5,012 nucleotides of DNA, taken from assembly GCA_964478415.1 (NCBI GenBank), contig CAYZII010000095.1, positions 1 through 5,012 of the forward strand. Direction: 5' to 3'. The notes under the pieces are model-generated. The model was not told the DNA's origin. It ran no database searches and saw only the letters and a program-made list of their open reading frames with translations. Positions within the stretch are counted from its first letter, which is position 1, and each line of letters opens with the position of its first letter. Made by a program: the position numbers and the translations under genes. This document shows positions 1-5,012 of the stretch, piece by piece. Source of the stretch: Sulfuricystis sp964478415. GTDB lineage: Bacteria > Pseudomonadota > Gammaproteobacteria > Burkholderiales > Rhodocyclaceae.

Positions 1-103
1 TTAGCGTGGAACGCCTGAACAGCCGATCGTGGCCGCCTGCGTTTCATTGACCGTGGGTGGCCCGAGGTCGGCGATGCGGCGTTAGGTGTCGCTGACCGGC
101 GCC
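1..103. other. Flank downstream of the Msr gene, no gene seen
   Basis: On the minus strand an in-frame stretch of 26 codons between stops (81 to 1) has no ATG. No tRNA-like fold or convincing terminator is visible. An imperfect hairpin (GGCG at 78-81 with CGCC at 100-103, and GGT/ACC inside) lies just past the Msr stop but lacks a T tract. Confidence 0.4.
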
Positions 104-1372
104 TCAATCCGGCACGAACTTCAGCACATTGCCGTTGATGCAGTAGCGCTTGCCGGTGGGCGGCGGGCCGTCGTCGAAGACATGACCGAGATGGATGCCG
201 GAACTGGCGCTTCTCACTTCGATACGACGCATGCCGTGCGAGGTGTCGAGATGCTCGGTGAGCGCGCCGGGCAGCGGTTGGAAAAAGCTCGGCCAGCCGC
301 TGCCGCTGTCGAATTTGGCATCGCTCCTGAACAGCGGTGCGCCGGTGATCGGATCGACGAAGGTGCCGGGGCGTTTCTCGTCCAGATGCGAGCCGGTCCA
401 CGGCCGCTCGGTGCCTTGCTCGAAGGCGATCCGGCGTTGCTCGGGCGTGAGCAGGTAAAAGCCCAGCCATTTCCAGAAACGTGTCTTGTCGCCGTTGTAG
501 CCGGTGTAGCGCGAGACTTCCCTGCCGTTTTCGAACAGCACGATCGTCGGTGTCGCGAAGAGGGGTCTTTCCAGCGTCCAGCCTGCCGGCGGCTGGGCAG
601 CAAAGGTACGTGCGATGGGCACTTCCGAGCGCCAGTGAGCGAGTATCTCGGCCTGGAACTGCTTGCAGTAGGCGCACTCTTCCGCTTCGAAGACGATCAG
701 TTGCCGTGGGAAGTTCAGCGTGGCCGGATCGAGTGCGCGTATGGCCGGTTTCCCAACGGCGGTGCCGGGCAGCGGATACCTGACCCCTGTGCCGCCCAGT
801 CCGCAGTAACCGTTCGGGTTCTTCTTCAGATAGTCCTGATGATATTCCTCGGCACGGACATAGGTTTTCAGCGGTGCGATCTCGGTGGTGATCGAACCAT
901 AGCCGGCGGCTTGCAGCGCAGCCTGGTAGATGTCACGGGTTTTGCGCGCGATCGCCAGTTGCGCATCGTTCGTCGTGTAGATCGCGCTGCGGTAGTTGCT
1001 GCCGATGTCATTGCCCTGGCGGTCGCCTTGCGTCGGATCATGGTTCTCCCAGAAGTGGGCGAGCACACGCTCGAGGCGGATGCGCGCGGGATCGAAGGAG
1101 ACCTTGACCACTTCGGCATGATTGCGCAACTTGGAAAGACCAAGGCGCAGCTTGCGTTCATGGGCGAGGATCGCTTCATAGTTGCCCGCGATCTCGCCGT
1201 TGGCATAACCGCTCTCGACGTCGATGACACCTGGCAATTCGGACATGCGTTTCTCGGCGCCCCAAAAACAGCCCATACCGAGCACGATGGTTTCGGCATT
1301 CGCAGAAGCTGTCATCAGCAATACTCCCAGCAACAGAAAGGTCTTGCCCAACAGGGCACGGAAAAGCCGCAT
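104..1372 (-). CDS. msrAB: Exported MsrA-thioredoxin-like-MsrB methionine sulfoxide reductase
   Basis: This 422-residue protein should reduce both S- and R-methionine sulfoxide in periplasmic proteins. Residues 1-26 form a signal peptide (MRLFR, a hydrophobic core, then ASANA before Glu27). MsrA spans about 27-200, with the catalytic GCFWG motif (Cys35) and a resolving cysteine in NPNGYCG (Cys190); the third cysteine seen in E. coli MsrA is Arg198 here. A thioredoxin-like domain spans about 222-307, with CAYC at 233-236 and the cis-proline motif ATPT at 273-276. MsrB spans about 311-422, with SGSGWPSF, HLGHVFDDGP and catalytic Cys411 in RYCIN. The four zinc cysteines of many MsrB proteins are absent, and Ser358 replaces the resolving cysteine. 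Met at 1372 was chosen because it starts the signal peptide and has a GGGAG Shine-Dalgarno; an upstream in-frame extension to 1528 would overlap the divergent gene and bury the signal peptide. Reductant probably comes from a DsbD/CcdA-type protein, by analogy with Neisseria PilB. Confident on domains. Confidence 0.95.
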   Translation of the reverse strand: MRLFRALLGKTFLLLGVLLMTASANAETIVLGMGCFWGAEKRMSELPGVIDVESGYANGEIAGNYEAILAHERKLRLGLSKLRNHAEVVKVSFDPARIRLERVLAHFWENHDPTQGDRQGNDIGSNYRSAIYTTNDAQLAIARKTRDIYQAALQAAGYGSITTEIAPLKTYVRAEEYHQDYLKKNPNGYCGLGGTGVRYPLPGTAVGKPAIRALDPATLNFPRQLIVFEAEECAYCKQFQAEILAHWRSEVPIARTFAAQPPAGWTLERPLFATPTIVLFENGREVSRYTGYNGDKTRFWKWLGFYLLTPEQRRIAFEQGTERPWTGSHLDEKRPGTFVDPITGAPLFRSDAKFDSGSGWPSFFQPLPGALTEHLDTSHGMRRIEVRSASSGIHLGHVFDDGPPPTGKRYCINGNVLKFVPD

Positions 1373-1375
1373 AAT
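1370..1375 (+). promoter_or_regulatory. Possible -10 box for the ChaN-PDZ operon
   Basis: CATAAT matches the sigma-70 -10 consensus at five of six positions and sits about 31 bases before the ATG at 1407, which would give a 5' leader of roughly 25 bases. No good -35 exists at 17 bases; the nearest similar hexamer, TTGCCC at 1344-1349, is 20 bases away, which is too long for a normal spacer. The box covers the start codon of the divergent Msr gene. Weak prediction. Confidence 0.25.
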
Positions 1376-1378
1376 GAT

Positions 1379-1383
1379 CTCCC
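1379..1383 (-). promoter_or_regulatory. Ribosome binding site of the Msr gene
   Basis: On the minus strand GGGAG lies six bases before the ATG at 1372. It supports that start over the longer in-frame alternative beginning at 1528. Confidence 0.7.
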
Positions 1384-1406
1384 GAACGGATACGAATTGG
1401 ACAACG

Positions 1407-2561
1407 ATGCGGACAAAAGTTCTCCTCGTCACTTGCGCGCTCGTCTTCGGCACGAGCTTGTCAGCCTGCGCCGGTGGTGAAAGACCGGAACCCTGCGGGG
1501 CGGTGGGGGAATGGCGCGTCCCGGACAAGCGCGGCAGCGAGGCGACCGCCCTGCCGCTGCTGCTCGAGCAGCTGGTGAAAAAACAGGTCGTGCTGCTCGG
1601 CGAATCCCACGACAGCGCCGAGGATCATCGCTGGCAGTTGCACACCCTCGCCCAGCTCCATGCATTGCGCCCGAACCTGGCGATCGGCTTCGAGATGTTT
1701 CCGCGTCGCGTCCAGCCGGTGCTGGATGAGTGGGTGGCCGGACGACTCTCCGAGAGCGAGTTTCTGCGCAAGGTCGAATGGGAGAAGGTCTGGGGCTACG
1801 ATGCGCGCGACTATCTGCCACTGTTTCATTTCGCGCGTATGAACCGCATTCCGATGCTGGCGCTCAACGTCGAGCGCAGCCTCATCGATGCGATTGGCAA
1901 GCAAGGCTGGGACAACGTCCCCGAGGCGCAAAAGGAAGGCATCGGCAAGCCCGCGCCGGCGAGCGAGGACTATCTCAAGGCACTACGCGCGGTATTCGAC
2001 CATCATCCGGCCAGGGCACGTGGCGAGGCGGCCTTCCCGCGTTTCGTCGAGGGGCAGCTTGCCTGGGACCGGGCGATGGCCGAGGGTATTGCTGACTATC
2101 TACGCAAGGCACCCGAGGCGCTGGTGGTCGCCGTGATGGGTGCCGGCCATGTCAGGCACGGTCATGGCGTGATCCATCAGCTCAATGCGCTCGGCATCAC
2201 GAGGAGCAGCGCGCTTTTGACCTGGGATCGCCAGCGTTCCTGTCGGGCGCTCGGCAAGGATTTCGCCGAGGCGCTCTATCTCGTCGAAGCGCCGAAAGAG
2301 AATCCGCCACGGCTCGGGGTCGAGACCGAACAGGCCGGCGGGATGTTGCGCATCGTCACGGTGCTCTCCGGCAGCGTCGCCGAGGCAGCCGGTCTGAAAA
2401 AAGGCGATTTGATCGTCGCGATCGCCGGACGGCCGGCGAAGAATCTGATGACGCTGCGCAGCCTCGTGCAACGTCAGACACCCGGCACCTGGCTGCCGCT
2501 GAAGATTCGCCGCGGGGATGAAGAACTGGAAATCATCGCCCGCTTTCCCGTCGACTCATGA
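1407..2561 (+). CDS. ChaN-like haem-binding-type lipoprotein with C-terminal PDZ domain
   Basis: This 384-residue protein begins with a lipoprotein signal: MRTK, a hydrophobic core and the lipobox LSAC, with Cys21 as the lipidated residue followed by Ala. A ChaN-like domain (DUF399/Cofac_haem_bdg, in the wider TIKI/EreA/ChaN fold group) spans about 55-262. Its hallmarks are VVLLGESHD at 61-69, His74, GFEMFPRRVQ at 94-103, the segment around Trp125-Tyr136, and GAGHVRHGHG at 245-254. A PDZ domain spans about 303-380 (GGMLRIVTVLSGSVAEAAGLKKGD and the following IVAIAGRPA strand). Campylobacter ChaN binds two haems face to face and is tied to iron uptake; whether this protein binds haem cannot be read from sequence. 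Met at 1407 was chosen over in-frame Mets at 1374 and 1224, which would put a charged extension before the lipid signal. The Shine-Dalgarno is weak (GGA, five bases upstream). It heads a coupled three-gene cluster. Confident on the domains, less so on the role. Confidence 0.92.
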   Translation: MRTKVLLVTCALVFGTSLSACAGGERPEPCGAVGEWRVPDKRGSEATALPLLLEQLVKKQVVLLGESHDSAEDHRWQLHTLAQLHALRPNLAIGFEMFPRRVQPVLDEWVAGRLSESEFLRKVEWEKVWGYDARDYLPLFHFARMNRIPMLALNVERSLIDAIGKQGWDNVPEAQKEGIGKPAPASEDYLKALRAVFDHHPARARGEAAFPRFVEGQLAWDRAMAEGIADYLRKAPEALVVAVMGAGHVRHGHGVIHQLNALGITRSSALLTWDRQRSCRALGKDFAEALYLVEAPKENPPRLGVETEQAGGMLRIVTVLSGSVAEAAGLKKGDLIVAIAGRPAKNLMTLRSLVQRQTPGTWLPLKIRRGDEELEIIARFPVDS

Positions 2562-4321
2562 AATTGTTGTTGTGGCTGTGGCTCTGGCTGCCGGCAGTGG
2601 CGATGGCGTTGCCGCAGCTCGAGATGGACATCACCCTCGATCCTTCGGCAAGACGCTTTTCCGCCCGGGCAATACTCAGCGATGATGCCGGGCTGAAAGG
2701 TTTCCGGCTCGGCGCACCGTTCGAGATCATCCGGCTCGCGTTCGACGGCAAGGTGCAGGAAACTCGGCGCTGGCGACACGGCACGCTGGGCGGCTGGCAT
2801 GCCGCGCCAGCCGCCACGCGGCGCATCGAAGTCCATTACCAGGCGGTGCTGCCCGCGTTGCAAACGCTCGATCATCGGCTGGCACTGAGACAGGGTGCGA
2901 TGGCGGGCGTCGAGGGCAGTTTCCTGCCAGCGTCTGCCGGCTGGTATCCGCATCCGGGCGTGCTGTTCGCCTATCGCGTTGCCTTGCAATTGCCTGCCGG
3001 CCAGAAAGGATTGGTGCCGGGCAATCTCACCACGGAAGAGGAATCCCCCGCCGGCTACCGTGCCGTGTTCGTCTTTCCCCACCCTGCCGAGGGAATCGAC
3101 CTGATGGCTGGTCCCTACCGCGTCGCTGAGCGCTCACTGACGCTCGACGCCCGCAGGATACGCATCCGCACCTGGTTCCATCCTGAACTCGCTGCGCTTG
3201 CGCCTGGCTATCTCGACGACAGCGCGCGCTATCTCGAACGCTACTCGCGGCTGATCGGCGCCTATCCGTTCGAAATCTTCAGCATCGTCTCGAGTCCGAC
3301 GCCGACCGGCTATGGGATGCCGACACTGACCTATCTCGGCCGCGATGTCCTGCGGCTGCCGTTCATTCGCGCCACCTCGCTCGGCCACGAGGTGCTGCAC
3401 AATTGGTGGGGCAATGGTGTCTATCCCGAGTGGCAAAGCGGCAACTGGTCGGAGGGGCTGACCACCTTCCTCGCCGATTACGCCTACAAGGAAGACGAAG
3501 GCGAAGAAGCCGCGCGCGAGATGCGCCTGAGCTGGCTGCGCGATTACGCCGCACTGCCACCCGACGAAGAATTCGCGCTCAAAGATTTCACCGCCCGGCA
3601 TCACGGTATCGCGTCGATCATCGGCTACAACAAGGCGGCAATGGTGTTTTTGATGCTGCGCGACGAAATCGGGCGCGCGGCGTTCGAGCGCGGCCTGCGG
3701 CTGTTGTGGGAGAAGAAGCGCTTCCAGAGCGCGAGCTGGCAGGATCTCGCCCGCGTGTTTTCAGAGGCCGCTGGCAGGGACCTGACGGCGTTTTTCGAGC
3801 GCTGGGTGAATCGCCCCGGCAGTCCTGCCTTTACGCCGGAAGAACTTGCGCGCGATCGGGATTTCCGGCTCTGGCGGCGTTATCCGCCGAACTTCTTTCC
3901 GCCGATCCTGCGCGAGGTGTTCATCCATCCGCAGGCAGCCGTCGTTGTCACCGACCCAGAGGAGCAGGCCGTCGCCATGCGGCTTGCCGAACGGGTGCTC
4001 GACGCGCGCCGCGTGCCGCTCTCTTCCGACCTGCCTGCCGGAAGGCCGGCCTTGATCGTCGGCCTCGATGCGCAGATCGATGTCTGGCTGAGGCGCCATC
4101 GATTGCCTTCACGCCCGCTGGAAAAGCGCGGCACCGCGCAAGCGTGGGTTACACGCGATGTCAAAGGGCGGGCGCTGGTCGTCGTCGCGGGGCGAGATCG
4201 TGAAGCGCTCGAGGCCACCGCGCGCGCATTGCCGCACTATGGCAAACAAAGCTGGCTGGTTTTCGAGGGTGCGCGTGTGATCGACAAAGGGGTCTGGCCA
4301 GCGCGGCTGGAGAAGAAATGA
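2558..4321 (+). CDS. Exported M1-family (gluzincin) metallopeptidase-like protein
   Basis: This 587-residue protein has a short leucine/tryptophan-rich signal peptide (MKLLLWLWLWLPAVAMA) and should be periplasmic. Residues 18-200 resemble the N-terminal beta domain of M1 peptidases. The catalytic domain spans about 205-430: the zinc site is HEVLH (His277, Glu278, His281) and NWSEG (Glu299), and GYNKAAMVFLML (Tyr357) matches the M1 catalytic-tyrosine region. Seventeen residues separate His281 from Glu299, one fewer than the usual eighteen. At the position where aminopeptidases carry GxMEN this protein has GYGMPTLTYLG (251-261), so the glutamate that holds the substrate N-terminus is missing. 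Residues about 440-587 form an extra alternating strand/helix region that I do not recognise, ending in ALPHYGKQSWLVFEG. Translation is probably coupled to the upstream gene by the ATGA overlap; no Shine-Dalgarno is visible. Family assignment is firm, but true aminopeptidase activity is doubtful, and the substrate is unknown. Confidence 0.9.
   Translation: MKLLLWLWLWLPAVAMALPQLEMDITLDPSARRFSARAILSDDAGLKGFRLGAPFEIIRLAFDGKVQETRRWRHGTLGGWHAAPAATRRIEVHYQAVLPALQTLDHRLALRQGAMAGVEGSFLPASAGWYPHPGVLFAYRVALQLPAGQKGLVPGNLTTEEESPAGYRAVFVFPHPAEGIDLMAGPYRVAERSLTLDARRIRIRTWFHPELAALAPGYLDDSARYLERYSRLIGAYPFEIFSIVSSPTPTGYGMPTLTYLGRDVLRLPFIRATSLGHEVLHNWWGNGVYPEWQSGNWSEGLTTFLADYAYKEDEGEEAAREMRLSWLRDYAALPPDEEFALKDFTARHHGIASIIGYNKAAMVFLMLRDEIGRAAFERGLRLLWEKKRFQSASWQDLARVFSEAAGRDLTAFFERWVNRPGSPAFTPEELARDRDFRLWRRYPPNFFPPILREVFIHPQAAVVVTDPEEQAVAMRLAERVLDARRVPLSSDLPAGRPALIVGLDAQIDVWLRRHRLPSRPLEKRGTAQAWVTRDVKGRALVVVAGRDREALEATARALPHYGKQSWLVFEGARVIDKGVWPARLEKK
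4309..4312 (+). promoter_or_regulatory. Ribosome binding site of the DUF3079 gene
   Basis: GGAG lies five bases before the ATG at 4318, inside the last codons of the M1-like gene. It decides this start, which overlaps the upstream stop as ATGA. Confidence 0.7.
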
Positions 4322-4533
4322 AGAAGAAGTTTCCCCGTCATCCGAAACACCCGGAGCGCATCTGCTGGGGCTGCGACCGCTATTGCCCAGTCGAGGATCT
4401 TGCCTGCGGCAATGGCTCCGAGCGCATCCCTCACCCTGCCGAGCTGTTCGGTGAGGACTGGTTTTCGACCGGCGACTGGCAGGGGCTGATCGACGATGAG
4501 GCCGAGGGCGTCAGCGGCGACGGGAAACGGTGA
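4318..4533 (+). CDS. DUF3079 family small four-cysteine protein
   Basis: This 71-residue protein matches the DUF3079 family as I know it: a lysine-rich start (MKKKFPRHPKHPER), then CWGCDRYCPVEDLACGNGSER and HPAELFGEDW. Four cysteines at 16, 19, 23 and 30 (CxxC-x3-C-x6-C) suggest binding of a metal or an iron-sulfur cluster, but no function is established that I can name. It has no signal peptide or membrane segment, so it is probably cytoplasmic, unlike the two exported proteins encoded upstream. Its start overlaps the stop of the M1-like gene (ATGA), so it is likely cotranscribed. The acidic C-terminal tail after residue 50 (GDWQGLIDDEAEG and on) is outside the part of the family I recognise, and its final codons overlap the convergent DUF423 gene. 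Family call confident, function unknown. Confidence 0.88.
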   Translation: MKKKFPRHPKHPERICWGCDRYCPVEDLACGNGSERIPHPAELFGEDWFSTGDWQGLIDDEAEGVSGDGKR

Positions 4534-4897
4534 GCAGACCGATGATCAGCGCCAGCCAGCCGAACAGATAAGCCCAGCCGCCGTAAGGCGTGAGCCAGTG
4601 CAGGTCGTGGATGCCGAGCATGCTGCGTTGATAGAGCGTGCCACAGAACAGCAGCGTGGCGAGGATCAACAGCCAGCCTGAGATGGCAAACCAGCGCGAC
4701 GGCCACTGCGCCATCAGCAGGCCGACGGCCAGCAGCGCCAGCGCATGGAACTGGTGATACTGCATCGCCGTCTGGAACCAGTGCATCGCGGCGCTGAGAT
4801 GCTCACTGGGTGCATGTGCGGCGATCGTGCCGAGAATGATCGAGGACAGCGCGAGCAGTGCGCCGATGACAAGGAAGAGCTTCGCGGTGAGGTTCAT
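4511..4897 (-). CDS. DUF423 family inner-membrane protein (YgdD-like)
   Basis: This 128-residue protein has four predicted membrane helices at about 7-29, 50-65, 69-91 and 108-124, and a basic C-terminus (SRRR). It follows the DUF423 pattern: a glycine/alanine/histidine turn after the first helix (LGTIAAHA, compare FGAFGAHAL in relatives), then FQTAMQYHQFHALALL, and TPYGGWAYLFGWLAL before the end. Length is normal for the family, whose biochemical function is not known. Met at 4897 is the natural start because it directly precedes the first helix; the Shine-Dalgarno is poor (GGA, four bases upstream). The gene converges on the plus-strand cluster and its last 23 bases overlap the DUF3079 gene tail to tail, so it is a separate transcription unit with its promoter in 4898-5012 or beyond. 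Family call confident. Confidence 0.9.
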   Translation of the reverse strand: MNLTAKLFLVIGALLALSSIILGTIAAHAPSEHLSAAMHWFQTAMQYHQFHALALLAVGLLMAQWPSRWFAISGWLLILATLLFCGTLYQRSMLGIHDLHWLTPYGGWAYLFGWLALIIGLLTVSRRR

Positions 4898-4947
4898 CTA
4901 GTCCGTGGCGTGATGGGTAGAGCAAGGATAAACCAAAACCGTCAGTC

Positions 4948-4981
4948 GATTCCGCCCCCGCGGCTGGATTGTGGCGGAATC
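4948..4981. repeat. Perfect 9-bp inverted repeat in the DUF423 upstream region
   Basis: GATTCCGCC (4948-4956) and its exact reverse complement GGCGGAATC (4973-4981) flank a 16-base spacer that itself holds CCGCGG. There is no following T tract on either strand, so a regulator-binding site or an RNA hairpin fits as well as a terminator. The repeat is seen directly; its role is not known. Confidence 0.5.
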
Positions 4982-4983
4982 TT

Positions 4984-4998
4984 GGCGTGAAAAACGCC
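4984..4998. repeat. Small hairpin next to the 9-bp inverted repeat
   Basis: GGCGT and ACGCC form a 5-bp stem around the loop GAAAA, starting three bases after the larger inverted repeat. Only two T residues follow it on the plus strand, so it is at best a weak terminator part. Confidence 0.3.
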
Positions 4999-5012
4999 TT
5001 CCGTGACGACCG

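Noticed and set aside
78..103. Hairpin after the Msr stop as a terminator
   Set aside because: The stem is interrupted and short, and no T tract follows on the minus strand.
1224..1406. Upstream starts (1224 or 1374) for the ChaN-PDZ lipoprotein
   Set aside because: Both bury the lipoprotein signal behind a charged extension, and the 1224 start lies well inside the divergent Msr gene.
86..1480. A 464-codon plus-strand open frame across the whole Msr gene
   Set aside because: It is antisense to a gene with clear catalytic motifs and signal peptide, its translation shows no recognisable domain, and long antisense frames are common in GC-rich DNA.
1373..1528. N-terminal extension of the Msr protein to an ATG at 1528
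   Set aside because: It would overlap the lipoprotein gene and place 52 polar residues before a proper signal peptide; the ATG at 1372 has a better Shine-Dalgarno.
3403..4203. A 266-codon second plus-strand frame inside the M1-like gene
   Set aside because: The translation is arginine/alanine-rich with no motifs, typical of an out-of-frame shadow; the overlapping frame carries the zinc site.
4745..4990. An 81-codon plus-strand frame opposite DUF423
   Set aside because: Its first half is antisense to the DUF423 membrane helices and it has no recognisable motif or good ribosome binding site.
4984..4998. GGCGT-GAAAA-ACGCC hairpin as a rho-independent terminator
   Set aside because: The stem is only five pairs, no T tract follows on either strand, and no gene is seen to end just before it.

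Overview
The window is GC-rich, densely coded bacterial chromosome. Its gene content points to a Gram-negative proteobacterium: a lipoprotein with a clear lipobox, Sec-exported periplasmic proteins, a DUF3079 protein and a DUF423 membrane protein. DUF3079 is a family I associate mainly with Betaproteobacteria, so a betaproteobacterium (for example a Rhodocyclales or Nitrosomonadales relative) is my best guess; this is inference, not proof. I see no RNA gene, insertion sequence, CRISPR array or phage-like gene.

Layout. Positions 1-103 hold no supported gene. A minus-strand gene (104-1372) encodes an exported methionine sulfoxide reductase with three domains in the order MsrA, thioredoxin-like, MsrB. 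Only 34 bases separate its start codon from that of a divergent plus-strand gene cluster. The cluster has three genes joined by two ATGA stop/start overlaps: a ChaN-like haem-binding-type lipoprotein with a C-terminal PDZ domain (1407-2561), an exported M1-type (gluzincin) metallopeptidase-like protein with an extra C-terminal domain (2558-4321), and a small four-cysteine DUF3079 protein (4318-4533). A convergent minus-strand gene for a four-helix DUF423 membrane protein (4511-4897) overlaps the last 23 bases of the DUF3079 gene. The end of the window (4898-5012) is intergenic and contains a perfect 9-bp inverted repeat and a small hairpin.

How the genes may work together (inference). The Msr, the ChaN-PDZ lipoprotein and the M1-like protein all carry export signals, so their shared place of action is the cell envelope. 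Repair of oxidised methionine, a PDZ domain that may bind protein termini, and a metallopeptidase fold would fit a small envelope protein-maintenance module. The sequence shows proximity and coupling, not shared function. The most unusual points are the Msr domain order, its MsrB domain without zinc ligands or the usual resolving cysteine, and the M1-like protein, which keeps the zinc site but has lost the GxMEN aminopeptidase motif.
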